Shown: positions 18,601 through 25,761 of the stretch, in pieces
How the letters are laid out: each line of letters opens with the position of its first letter
Position numbering within the stretch: position 1 is the stretch's first letter
Source: Eubacteriaceae bacterium UBA1433
GTDB taxonomy: Bacteria; Bacillota; Clostridia; Eubacteriales; UBA1433
Assembly: GCA_002329295.1 (NCBI GenBank)
Contig: DCTT01000018.1
Span: 1,181 to 65,180, forward strand
Length of the DNA: 64,000 nucleotides
Reading direction: 5' to 3'
Program-made: the position numbers and the translations under genes
Notes under the pieces: model-generated
Told to the model about the DNA's origin: nothing
Databases searched by the model: none
What the model saw: the letters and a program-made list of their open reading frames with translations, nothing else

Positions 18601-18892
18601 TATAAATGACCTTTTTTTTCGGGATGGCCACTCGTTCCTGGTAACGATAGATTTTTTGTTGTTCTTTGGATAATCGCTTATATTTTGATTTTGGAATAGG
18701 GGCGAACTCTTCTTTGATTTTTGCGTGATATAATTTTTTTTGTTCCGCCGTCATTTTTGGGGGTTTTGGAGAAGCGGGATAAGCGGCGTTCTTGTGTTGT
18801 TGCTTCTTAATACTTTTTTTAAACTTATCCAAAAAAGAAGCAGAATTTTTTTTCGCAGGGTTTTTTTTGGGTTTCTTAATTTTTTTATCCAT
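15674..18892 (-). CDS. Class A penicillin-binding protein with C-terminal Ig-like domains
   Basis: A 1072-residue bifunctional peptidoglycan synthase. The start is ATG 18892, preceded by GGAGGA; five in-frame codons upstream overlap this site. A long basic cytoplasmic tail (1-95) is followed by a membrane helix (about 96-126). The glycosyltransferase (GT51) domain has E181 in EDERFYTHQG and GGSTITQQ (213-220). The transpeptidase has the serine motif SSTK (S509-K512), SLN (564-566) and KTGT (690-693), so both activities should be intact. After about residue 900 come two beta-rich Ig-like modules (one BIG2-like, one ending PGTYSVIYSVTNSLGKTG), probably binding the wall or another surface partner. 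Typical PBP1A proteins are 700-900 residues, so this tail is an extension. It is divergent from yebC. Confidence 0.92.
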   Translation of the reverse strand: MDKKIKKPKKNPAKKNSASFLDKFKKSIKKQQHKNAAYPASPKPPKMTAEQKKLYHAKIKEEFAPIPKSKYKRLSKEQQKIYRYQERVAIPKKKVIYIIQLIAVAGFALILLGGTILSFFGFYWIATAPDIDLENLKYIESSIIVDKDGHFYQELQGKEKRKAVGIDQIPEQVQFAFIAIEDERFYTHQGIDLKGITRAVLNIVKKRSLSGPGGSTITQQLIKGTHLSDVKRIQRKVMEWKLSIELENMLTKDQILAAYLNKINFAWAWGIESASNTFFDKPCSELTLAQSAVLAAMPQAPSIYLPFVLETNTEDNVSYIVSATDEAGNKYYPLNPKNAERAKLVLNKMLELKYIVKAEYDIAIQQIDSGNVGLRPESASSTVYSYFTDALYEQLLKDMVNKYGYTQESAQDTLLNGGLVIHSTLDPQIQSILEKNASNSRLFPSQSSTARAASAAKSAATGETVNYIPQCAMVVIDNQTGYVAGLIGGREKTASLSLNRATRKFQVGSSTKPLTVYGPGLDTGVLTLATTFDDVRINAGGWKPTNSGGGQSGMTTVRNGLAKSLNLVAAQAWYLVGVETSSSYALKLGLELEESDYGAAALSLGGYTRGQTPLVMAAAFTTFPNQGIRTDPLLYTAVYDREGNLLFENKAEKTQVFSPATSYLITDVLQMVVRGGTTSISISGIPVAGKTGTTDERRHAYFCGYTPYYTGAVWYGYDENKVIANGQTYTLNIGIFGGSKPGPAYMWEVNMREIHSAKGLSSGSFPARPDNIVTAAVDNVSGKLPTELSSRDPRGSRVYTEMFIAGTVPSEPDDFHQELVLCNVSGKTATQYCPPDLVTKKVVIVKPDSRFPAGVKALNPTFVPANEQDVVYFPAEGEAENCPIHNASSVAAIDLYYGGSAPNDVTVNQNDTVTFTVQGTNAIGGQVSGLTNLSAGTSNNNVASVSISGNNVTVKGKKGGNAVITVTYTDPHGSAFSTSVNVTVKTTVITVPVIVLNPTSTTVNKGGPLPDFTTFIYSVTDGTDGNIPFGNVSINSSAVNVDQPGTYSVIYSVTNSLGKTGTATLTVKVVQP

Positions 18893-19027
18893 ATATGTCC
18901 TCCGCATAAAGCGTATGTCGTTTTTATGTTTATAACAGACAAATAATACCTTTTTTTATGAGAAAAGTCAACTTTTATGAGAAATATGGTAGAATAGAAA
19001 GCAAGATAATAAATGACGGAGGTTGAC

Positions 19028-19777
19028 ATGGCCGGACATTCAAAATGGGCAAACATTAAACATAAAAAGGAAAGACAAGATTCAAAAAAAGGAAAAATTT
19101 TTACGAAACATGCACGCGCCATTGCAGTAGCTGCCAAAGAGGGCGGATCAGATCCGGAGATGAATGCTAAATTAAAAGATGCGATTCTAAAGGCAAAAAT
19201 GGAAAATATGCCTAACGATAACATTGACAGAGCCATTAAAAAAGGCAGTGGAGAAATGCAAGGCCAAAACTTTGAAGAAATTACTTATGAAGGCTATGGT
19301 CCCGGGGGAGCTGCAGTCATTGTTTTTACGTTAACAGATAACAAAAATCGTACTGCAGCAGATGTGCGCTATATTTTTGATAAAAACAAAGGCAACTTAG
19401 GCACCAGCGGATGTGTGTCATATCTATTTGCAAAAAAAGGACAGATATTTATTTCTTCAGAGGCCACAGATGAAGACACACTTTTCACCGTTGCCCTTGA
19501 AAACGGGGCAGAAGATATTTTAAGCAGTGAAGAGGGTTATGAAATATTGACGAAAGAAGCAGATTTTGCATCGGTCTACAATGCGTTTACAGAGAACAGC
19601 ATTGCTGTATTGGAAGCGCAAGTGGCTATGATACCTTCCAGTGAAACATTGATAGAAGGGGAGAACGTGCAACGTTTCGAAAAAATGTTGGACATGTTTT
19701 CTGAGAATGACGATGTGCAAGAAATTTGGCATAACGGGATTTATGAAGAAGAGCAGGAAAACAATGAATCAAAATAA
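19028..19777 (+). CDS. yebC: YebC/PmpR family protein (TACO1-like)
   Basis: A 249-residue YebC. It starts AGHSKWANIKHKK, the invariant N-terminus. ATG 19028 is chosen because GGAGG lies six bases before it; a frame extension of five codons upstream runs over that site. Conserved segments include ENMPNDNIDRAIKKG and EGYGPGGAAV. The family was described as transcription regulators; more recent work links YebC proteins to relief of ribosome stalling at proline runs. In many bacteria yebC sits with ruvC; here it overlaps a chromate-transporter gene instead. Confidence 0.95.
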   Translation: MAGHSKWANIKHKKERQDSKKGKIFTKHARAIAVAAKEGGSDPEMNAKLKDAILKAKMENMPNDNIDRAIKKGSGEMQGQNFEEITYEGYGPGGAAVIVFTLTDNKNRTAADVRYIFDKNKGNLGTSGCVSYLFAKKGQIFISSEATDEDTLFTVALENGAEDILSSEEGYEILTKEADFASVYNAFTENSIAVLEAQVAMIPSSETLIEGENVQRFEKMLDMFSENDDVQEIWHNGIYEEEQENNESK

Positions 19778-20375
19778 AGAAAAATCCGGTACGGGTGAAA
19801 AGAAGAGAGATACTTACAGGACCCGCTTCGCAGCACTGGCAAAGTCCTTTTTAAAAATAGGCGCATTTACTTTTGGTGGCGGCTATGCGATGATTCCGTT
19901 AATTTCCAGAGAAATGGTGGAAAAGCACGGCTGGCTTACCGACAAAGAAATGCTGGACATTTTTGCAGTTGCCGAGTGCACGCCGGGAGTCATTGCCGTA
20001 AATTGTGCAACGTTTGTGGGGTATAAAGTTGCAGGGTATACAGGAGCAACTTTGGCAACCATTTGTGTTGTTTTTCCGGCTTTTGTCATTATCAGCACTA
20101 TTTCTTTGTTTGTTCATGCGTTTAAAAATTTGGAGTGGGTAGCCTATGCGTTTTCAGGTATCCGTGTAGGAATTATTATTTTATTGTTTATGGCCTTGCT
20201 AAAATTTGTGAAGCATATTGACAAAAATATTTTCAGTATATTGTTGATAGCCGCAGCCTTTCTCCTGAGCGCATTTACAACAATAAATACGATTTGGTTG
20301 TTGATGGGGGCGATTGTTTTGGGCATATTCATTAACCTGTACAAGGTCTGCCGCTGCAAAAGGGGGGGAAAATAA
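19764..20375 (+). CDS. Chromate transporter family protein, half-size (first)
   Basis: A 203-residue single-CHR-domain membrane protein. ATG 19764 (MNQNKEK) is chosen over an upstream ATG inside yebC because GCAGG precedes it. The signature FGGGYAMIPLI, the following VEKHGWLTDKEML helix and the AECTPGVIAVN motif are typical. Short CHR proteins are encoded in pairs and work together as one transporter. Chromate is the named substrate, but in anaerobes the physiological anion is usually unproven. It overlaps yebC by 14 bases and the second half follows after 3 bases. Confidence 0.88.
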   Translation: MNQNKEKSGTGEKKRDTYRTRFAALAKSFLKIGAFTFGGGYAMIPLISREMVEKHGWLTDKEMLDIFAVAECTPGVIAVNCATFVGYKVAGYTGATLATICVVFPAFVIISTISLFVHAFKNLEWVAYAFSGIRVGIIILLFMALLKFVKHIDKNIFSILLIAAAFLLSAFTTINTIWLLMGAIVLGIFINLYKVCRCKRGGK

Positions 20376-20378
20376 ACC

Positions 20379-20963
20379 ATGTATGTGCTGTTGGATTTAT
20401 TCGTTACGTTTTTTGAAATAGGTTTATTTACCATTGGCGGCGGTTATGCAATGATTCCGTTGATTCAGCAGGAAGTGGTGGCAAAAGGTTGGATCAACAT
20501 GATGGATATGATGGACTTTATTGCCATTGCCGAATCCACACCGGGACCCTTTGCTGTCAATATTGCCACTTTTAGCGGGATGTTTACATCAGGCTTGGCA
20601 GGTGCAGTTGCCGCAACGGTAGGGGTAGTGATGCCTTCATTTATTATTATTTTGCTCATTGCGCGAAAATCTGCGAATATTTTTGCCAACTCTTATGTAC
20701 GCAGTGCATTGTGCACGATACGTCCGGTGATTGTAGGACTTATCACGGTAGTAATTTTTCGTTTTGCAAAACTGGGGTTTGTAACAGCCAACACAACCCG
20801 TTTTCCTATAGAAATTAGAGCAGCGGTTACATTGTTTTTGCTGGGAGTTATTTGGTTTGTGCAAAAACGAAGGGGAAAAAAATTCAGCCCTGTTATGGTT
20901 GTTTTGGCGTCTGCCGGTCTGGGGATCATTCTTTACGGAATCATTCCACGCTTATTTGCGTAG
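20379..20963 (+). CDS. Chromate transporter family protein, half-size (second)
   Basis: A 194-residue partner of the preceding protein, with the same CHR signature (IGGGYAMIPLIQQEVV and AESTPGPFAVNIATF) and about five to six hydrophobic segments. Two half-size proteins of opposite topology are thought to form one antiparallel anion transporter. It ends two bases before the converging trmK gene, with no terminator between them. Confidence 0.88.
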   Translation: MYVLLDLFVTFFEIGLFTIGGGYAMIPLIQQEVVAKGWINMMDMMDFIAIAESTPGPFAVNIATFSGMFTSGLAGAVAATVGVVMPSFIIILLIARKSANIFANSYVRSALCTIRPVIVGLITVVIFRFAKLGFVTANTTRFPIEIRAAVTLFLLGVIWFVQKRRGKKFSPVMVVLASAGLGIILYGIIPRLFA

Positions 20964-20965
20964 TT

Positions 20966-21667
20966 TTATAGGAGTGTGTTGATAATTTTTTGGATGGCAA
21001 GAATTTTTTGATGCGCTTCATCCATGGCTTGTTTGGCACGAGGAGAAGTTTTGTTATGACAGGTAGCAAGAATTTTTTCTTGCTGCCTTTTTTTGTAATT
21101 CAAAAAAGGCAGCAGTTCTTCGCAGGGTTCTGATAAACAAAGATAAGGAATATGATAATAAATATCTTCGCGAAACTGCTTTTTTGAAGCGGGACAAGCG
21201 CAGATGATTTCATAAAATTTTGCTTCTTCTTTGACAAGGTGTTCTGCGACAATTTGAAAAGCGTTTTCAATCAAAAAGCGGCGCACTTCGGCTATGGCAT
21301 GCTGAGGTTGTAAAATCAGCTGTTGAAAAGAACGTGTGTGAGACAGATTTTTATTTAGAATCTCAATGATTGTGCTGCCGCCCATACCGGCAATTACAAT
21401 CGCTTCTACCTCGCCAGGAGCAACATCATCAATGCCGTAAGAGAGGAGTACTTTCGCTTTTCCGGCTTCAATATAAGGCGACAAATTCTTGCACGAAACC
21501 ATATAGGGACCGGATTTGACTTCTACATTGAGTGCATAAGAAATGATCTTGTTTTCAAGCAAGTATTTGGATAAATGCGAATGATCGGAGCCGATGTCGG
21601 CAATACTGGACAGTCCGTGTAGACAGTCCGCTATTTTCATAAGTCGTGGAGAAAGAATTGTTTTCAT
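20966..21667 (-). CDS. trmK: tRNA (adenine22-N1)-methyltransferase TrmK
   Basis: A 233-residue SAM-dependent methyltransferase of the YqfN/TrmK family, which makes m1A22 in some tRNAs. I start it at ATG 21667 (MKTILSPRLMKIADCL), the usual family start; the frame extends 19 hydrophobic codons upstream, but these do not fit the family. Motif I is SIADIGSDHSHLS and the catalytic-pocket motif IV region is VIAGMGGSTI. The ribosome site is weak. In Firmicutes trmK is usually next to rpoD or a DUF34 gene; here it is alone between the chromate transporters and the TPM operon. Confidence 0.9.
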   Translation of the reverse strand: MKTILSPRLMKIADCLHGLSSIADIGSDHSHLSKYLLENKIISYALNVEVKSGPYMVSCKNLSPYIEAGKAKVLLSYGIDDVAPGEVEAIVIAGMGGSTIIEILNKNLSHTRSFQQLILQPQHAIAEVRRFLIENAFQIVAEHLVKEEAKFYEIICACPASKKQFREDIYYHIPYLCLSEPCEELLPFLNYKKRQQEKILATCHNKTSPRAKQAMDEAHQKILAIQKIINTLL

Positions 21668-21713
21668 AGTGGCATTATAACATATCCAAAGTCTGCTAAT
21701 AAAAAACAGCAAT

Positions 21714-21740
21714 AAAAAAGTCAAGGATTCCTTGACTTTT
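21714..21740 (-). terminator. Terminator of the xpaC-telA-lemA-TPM operon
   Basis: AAAAGTCAAGGA and TCCTTGACTTTT form a perfect hairpin with a T run on the minus strand. It lies 24 bases past the stop of the TPM gene. Confidence 0.85.
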
Positions 21741-21763
21741 AGGGTTGTTTTTAGATGATCTCG

Positions 21764-22717
21764 TTAAAATCCGCCGCCACCGCCACGGGAGCTGCCACCA
21801 CCGCCCGAAAACCCGCCGCCACCGCGGGAGCTGCTTCCACCGCCAGAAAATCCACCGCCTCCGCCGCGCGAACTTCCGCCTCCACCGCTGAAAAATCCGC
21901 CGCCACTGCCGCCAAAGAAGGAGTCATCGTCATCGTCCTTACTGCGGCGCGAGGAACGTGTAGTGTTATCATCATATCGTCTGCGGGAGGTGGAGATATA
22001 AGGCGGGAAAATGCGTCTGCCTCTATAGCTTGAGGTGCTGCGTCTGCGCTTGGAATGCGCAATGAAATAGACAATCAAAATCAAAATCAAAATACCCCAA
22101 GGAAAAGAGAATGAAGAAGATGAGGTAGTATTACGGGGAGCGGTTGATGCAGTGGTGCCGACTTTGGGTTTCGGAGTCGGTTGGGGTGAAACAGTAGTAC
22201 CGCCAGGATGAAACCCGTATATTTGCGCCACTTCGCTATAAAGCACATCAAAGGTTTTTCGTGTACCGATGCTGTATCTGCCGTTTAAAAAATCGTCTTT
22301 TAGATACGTGTTTAATATTTGACCAAGCTCGCCGGAAGGCAGGGAGTGTTCCAATCCTTTGCCCTGCAAGGCCCAGGCTCTGTTTTCGCCCACAACCATC
22401 AGCAACAAAACACCGTTGTTTTTTTGAGCGGAACCTATTTTCCACTGATTAAACAAGGTATAAGCGTAATCCTCAATTTCCATACCGTCTAAATAATCCA
22501 CGGTAACAACAACGATTTGTGCGCCGGTATTTTCGTAGAGTGAAATGTTTTTTTCTATGATATAGGCCTCTAAATCGCTGTCCAATACGTCGGCATAGTC
22601 TGCAACATAAAAATCACTTGTAGGAGATGGAATCGCAGCCGAGACAGCTGTTGTCGGCACAAAAACCAAAAGAACCAAAAGTGCCAATGCGATTAGTCGC
22701 AATTTTCGTGTTTTCAT
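21764..22717 (-). CDS. TPM domain (YgcG-type) membrane protein with Gly-rich tail
   Basis: A 317-residue protein: signal peptide (1 to about 28, with AVSAAIP as the cleavage region), a TPM_phosphatase domain (about 36-170, with FYVADYADVLD and the LLLMVVGENRAWALQGKG core), a membrane span (about 206-222, ILILILIVYF), a basic stretch, and a tail of SSRGGGGGF/FSGGGG repeats. TPM proteins are envelope proteins seen with LemA; some relatives have phosphatase activity in plants, and their bacterial role is unsettled. The repeat tail is normal for the family. It is last in a four-gene operon; ATG 22717 follows AGGAGA. Confidence 0.9.
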   Translation of the reverse strand: MKTRKLRLIALALLVLLVFVPTTAVSAAIPSPTSDFYVADYADVLDSDLEAYIIEKNISLYENTGAQIVVVTVDYLDGMEIEDYAYTLFNQWKIGSAQKNNGVLLLMVVGENRAWALQGKGLEHSLPSGELGQILNTYLKDDFLNGRYSIGTRKTFDVLYSEVAQIYGFHPGGTTVSPQPTPKPKVGTTASTAPRNTTSSSSFSFPWGILILILIVYFIAHSKRRRSTSSYRGRRIFPPYISTSRRRYDDNTTRSSRRSKDDDDDSFFGGSGGGFFSGGGGSSRGGGGGFSGGGSSSRGGGGFSGGGGSSRGGGGGF

Positions 22718-22727
22718 TTCGTATCTC

Positions 22728-23276
22728 CTAATTAAAATATTCCAGTTTTTTTAGTCCGGAAAGTTTGCTTAAAATATTTGCCGGAAAAGAATTTAAGACT
22801 TCGTTGTATTTTGCCGCATAGCTGTTGTAAGGATCGTGGCTGATGGTGCTTTGCCTCGAAGTAAAGTCGGTATACAATCTTGCGCGATAAGAGGCATCCT
22901 TGGATGAAAGAGGGTATTTTTCCAATTCAGCGTAAAGTGCCGTTACCGCATCGCCGAGTTTTTTGTTTGCCGTATATTTGCCGCTGATGGTTTTCGCTGC
23001 GAACAATTCATCGGAAGCGGCCTGCACATTGGTGATAAGAACATCAGTAGAGTTGATATAGTTTTGTGCAAGGGTGATAAAATTACGCGCAAGATTGATG
23101 CGCTCACTCAAGTCGTTTTGAATGCTGAGTGTGGAATTGTCCTCGCCGTTATAAAAAACATTTTCTGCTTCCGAGGCCAAATCGGAAAGTCCGTTTCTAC
23201 TCGATATGAGCGTGGAAACAATGATAATGGCCAGCATCAGCACAAAGGCAAAATGCCGGTTTTTAAAAAGAAACAT
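22728..23276 (-). CDS. LemA-like membrane protein
   Basis: A 182-residue protein with one N-terminal membrane helix (about 9-25) and a helical extracytoplasmic domain. The C-terminal YNEVLNSFPANILSKLSGL and final LEYF match the conserved LemA pattern (YN..V..FP......G...Y.F). It is shorter and less conserved than usual LemA and lacks the typical TYVRGYAK-like entries, so it is a divergent member. It lies 10 bases before the TPM gene; LemA-TPM pairs are a recurrent arrangement. The start at 23276 follows GGAGAT. Confidence 0.75.
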   Translation of the reverse strand: MFLFKNRHFAFVLMLAIIIVSTLISSRNGLSDLASEAENVFYNGEDNSTLSIQNDLSERINLARNFITLAQNYINSTDVLITNVQAASDELFAAKTISGKYTANKKLGDAVTALYAELEKYPLSSKDASYRARLYTDFTSRQSTISHDPYNSYAAKYNEVLNSFPANILSKLSGLKKLEYFN

Positions 23277-23303
23277 TCAAATATCTCCGTTATATTTAAT
23301 GGT

Positions 23304-24479
23304 TTAACCTTGGCGAATATCAAGCAATTTTTGTTTCAGTTCGGTTTCGATACGAACCAGTTCGCCTTCGGCACTCTTGCGCTTGGCACGTCCTTCATTT
23401 TGTATTTTTACAACTTCATCCAATGTAGTAATCAGCATTTGATTTGTAGCGGTCAGCGTTTCAATATCGATAATGCCACGCTCAGATTCTCTGGCCGCTT
23501 CAATGGTGCCGGTTTTTAATGTTTCTGCATTTTTGCGCAACAATTCGTTGGTCATATCAGTAACTTCACGTTGGGCTTTGATGGCCTCTTGCGAATGAGC
23601 GAGACCCAATGCCAGTACCATTTGGCTTTTCCAAAGCGGAATGGTGTTTACCAGAGTAGACTGGATTTTTTCGGTCATCAAAGTATCGTTGTTTTGAATC
23701 AGACGAATTTGCGGTGCCATTTGAATGGAAACGGCACGAGTAAGCTGCAGGTCATGAAGTTTCTTTTCGAAACGATCATAGAGTGCAGCCAGATCATTGG
23801 CGACCTGTGAATCTTCGGCAAGGCCGGAGCGTTTGGCTTTTTCAATCGCTTCGGGCAATTTTGTTTTGCGCAGTTCTTCCAGGCGTTTTTTGCCGGCAAG
23901 AATATACATGGATAATTCTTTAAAATGAATCAAATTGGCTTTGTACATTTCATCGAGCATCGCAATGTCTTTTAGCAACTGTATTTGATGACCTTCCAAA
24001 GTATTGCTGATCTTTTCTACGTTTACTTCAGCTTTATCGTAGCTTGCTTTCAGTGCGGCAATTTTTTTGGCACCCTTTTTGAAAAATCCGAAAAAGCCCT
24101 TGCTTTCTTGGTTGGCCGAAAATCCTCTGAGTTCAACTACCAGCTCTGAGAGCATATCGCCCACTTCGCCTAAATCTTTTGTACGAATGCTTTCCAAAGC
24201 CGCTTCCGAGAAATCGGCGATTTTTTGTTGAGCGGCCGCACCATATTGTAGAATAGCGGATTGGTTATGAATCTCAATTTTTTTTGAAAAAGCTTCTACG
24301 GCTTGCAACTCTTCCGGCGTAAGGCTCTCTGCGTTAACGCTTGCCAAAGGGTCTTCTTTTTCTTCGTTTTTTATTTCGGCAAGCGCTTGTTCCGCCACAT
24401 AGGGCTCTAATACCAGTTCAGGAACAAGATCTTCAATTTTTTGTTCTGCGACAGGCTGTAGTTGTTGATTGTTTTCCAT
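23304..24479 (-). CDS. Toxic anion resistance family protein TelA
   Basis: A 391-residue soluble protein of the TelA family. After an acidic leader of about 60 residues it is almost all helix: GFFGFFKKGAKKIAALKASY, a middle coiled region, and QMAPQIRLIQNNDTLMTEKIQ followed by NTIPLWKSQMVLALGL, a stretch highly conserved in the family. TelA was named from tellurite resistance plasmids, but chromosomal copies beside xpaC occur widely in Firmicutes and have been tied loosely to envelope and antibiotic stress. It sits between xpaC and lemA in one operon; AGGAGGT... precedes ATG 24479. Confidence 0.92.
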   Translation of the reverse strand: MENNQQLQPVAEQKIEDLVPELVLEPYVAEQALAEIKNEEKEDPLASVNAESLTPEELQAVEAFSKKIEIHNQSAILQYGAAAQQKIADFSEAALESIRTKDLGEVGDMLSELVVELRGFSANQESKGFFGFFKKGAKKIAALKASYDKAEVNVEKISNTLEGHQIQLLKDIAMLDEMYKANLIHFKELSMYILAGKKRLEELRKTKLPEAIEKAKRSGLAEDSQVANDLAALYDRFEKKLHDLQLTRAVSIQMAPQIRLIQNNDTLMTEKIQSTLVNTIPLWKSQMVLALGLAHSQEAIKAQREVTDMTNELLRKNAETLKTGTIEAARESERGIIDIETLTATNQMLITTLDEVVKIQNEGRAKRKSAEGELVRIETELKQKLLDIRQG

Positions 24480-24494
24480 AAATTACCTCCGAAT

Positions 24495-25202
24495 TTATTG
24501 TTTTAAAGTTATTTGATCAGGGTCTGTTTCAAAATCGGCATTTTGCAGCAGACCGTCTTTAGAAAGCATGTTTTCAAGTACAGTAATATCAGTCGATATA
24601 TCCAGTTTCTCGTGAGAGAACATGTTATCCAGTTGTTTTTTAAAAGCTTGCGAAATATCGTCCATGGCTGTGCGGATTTTGGACATGCCTAAAGAAACAT
24701 TTTCGCTTTCAATGTTTTGAAGCTCTAACTTATGATAAGAATTGAGCAGTTTGATGGTGGTTGGCAAATAATAATTCATAAATTTTCGCAGCTGTGGTTG
24801 TTTGGAGGGTTGCGCTTGCAAAGCTTTTAGTATCTTGACGGCAGTATCTTCAATCTCAACGATTTTATTGGATAAGTCTTCATTGACAATTTTTTCATTG
24901 GCTTGTTGGAGTTCAGTGATGTATCCGGTTCCCTGCACAATAAGAGCGTCTGCATCGGCATCGCCCGTTTTGGTCATCGGCACATTGCGATAAATAACAG
25001 TTTCTTTTTTCGGTGCAAATTTTTCCGCAATAATATAAACAATGATTGAAGCAACAATGGCAATGACAAAATCTTTGATGCGGTACATCGGCAATAAAAT
25101 TGTACACAAAACCCATGTAGCCGCCACTGCATAAAAGGGAATGGCTGAACGGGTAATAAATTTGATTTCTTCTTTTTCGAGACCCAAGGTTTTGTTGTCC
25201 AT
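24495..25202 (-). CDS. xpaC: XpaC-family protein (5-bromo-4-chloroindolyl phosphate hydrolysis family)
   Basis: A 235-residue protein with two membrane helices near the N-terminus (about 18-38 and 43-60) and a cytoplasmic helical domain. ADADALIVQGTGYITELQQAN and the FMNYYLPTTIKLLNSYHKLE segment match XpaC. XpaC was named for a phosphate-hydrolysis phenotype, but the sequence has no obvious catalytic motif and the helical domain is better read as a partner of TelA. It is the first gene of the operon; on the minus strand TTGTAT (25311-25316) and TATAAT (25289-25294) with a 16-base spacer make a plausible promoter. Confidence 0.85.
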   Translation of the reverse strand: MDNKTLGLEKEEIKFITRSAIPFYAVAATWVLCTILLPMYRIKDFVIAIVASIIVYIIAEKFAPKKETVIYRNVPMTKTGDADADALIVQGTGYITELQQANEKIVNEDLSNKIVEIEDTAVKILKALQAQPSKQPQLRKFMNYYLPTTIKLLNSYHKLELQNIESENVSLGMSKIRTAMDDISQAFKKQLDNMFSHEKLDISTDITVLENMLSKDGLLQNADFETDPDQITLKQ

Positions 25203-25637
25203 TTGCGTTTTCCTTTATAACAAAATCAAGTCGGCAAAAAAGGTCTTTACGGTTTTACAAAATAAGAATGCCGATTATAATCAGTCTAATTATATACGAT
25301 TTAGAGAAAAATACAAAGAGATTCCATGAATATCACATTTTTTTACAATGAGATTTTTGACTGCATTTTATTGAGAAAATATTGTCAAAGCACATCGGAC
25401 AACATTTTTAACATAGGTGTATGGGCATAAGGTTTTTATTCGGAGGATCAAAGGGATTGCTTTATTTTTTATTGCTGTTCTTGACAATATTGCAAATTAC
25501 CTATTCATTTTTGAAAACCTGAAACAATAAATGGTATTATTATGATAAATATAAAAAATTATTATAGTAAAAGCCAATTCATTTCTTAATATTTATATGG
25601 CAAAAGTATATCGTTTTGGATGAGAAGAAAGAATATC

Positions 25638-25666
25638 TTGACAAATCCAAAAAGAAGCGATATAAT
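25638..25666 (+). promoter_or_regulatory. Perfect consensus promoter of the CydDC-like ABC operon
   Basis: TTGACA (25638-25643), 17-base spacer, TATAAT (25661-25666): every base matches consensus. Such a strong promoter implies tight repression, which fits the operator that starts 9 bases after the -10 box. Confidence 0.92.
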
Positions 25667-25674
25667 TCAAACAA

Positions 25675-25692
25675 AGTTAGCGTGCTCTAACT
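25675..25692 (+). promoter_or_regulatory. DtxR-type operator 1 of the ABC operon
   Basis: AGTTAG-CGTGCT-CTAACT, a palindrome with 6-base arms over the expected transcription start. The GTTAG-N6-CTAAC core is the same as at the feo promoter and resembles the half-sites of DtxR boxes (TTAGgtTAGccTAACCTAA). Confidence 0.8.
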
Positions 25693-25709
25693 ATATTTTT
25701 TACACAAGG

Positions 25710-25725
25710 GTTAGAATAATCTAAC
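25710..25725 (+). promoter_or_regulatory. DtxR-type operator 2 of the ABC operon
   Basis: GTTAG-AATAAT-CTAAC, with inner bases that extend the symmetry to GTTAGA..TCTAAC. It lies 34 bases after the first operator, in the untranslated leader. Confidence 0.8.
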
Positions 25726-25761
25726 TGCCTGCGGAATATTACCATTGCATATTGGGAGTTT

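Larger units (their letters stand above)
25203..25761. other. Divergent regulatory region between xpaC and the ABC operon
   Basis: No gene is seen. The xpaC side holds a minus-strand promoter (25289-25316). The ABC side holds a perfect promoter (25638-25666) and two GTTAG-N6-CTAAC palindromes. Between about 25330 and 25630 there is AT-rich DNA with no feature I can name. Confidence 0.6.

Noticed and set aside
21764..21930. Short GC-rich tandem repeats that could look like a repeat array
   Set aside because: They are in-frame codons for the Gly/Ser tail of the TPM protein, normal for this family, and not CRISPR or VNTR outside a gene.
21755..22033. Ala/Thr-rich plus-strand frame
   Set aside because: Exact antisense of the Gly-rich repeats of the TPM protein; its composition is a shadow of GGX repeats.
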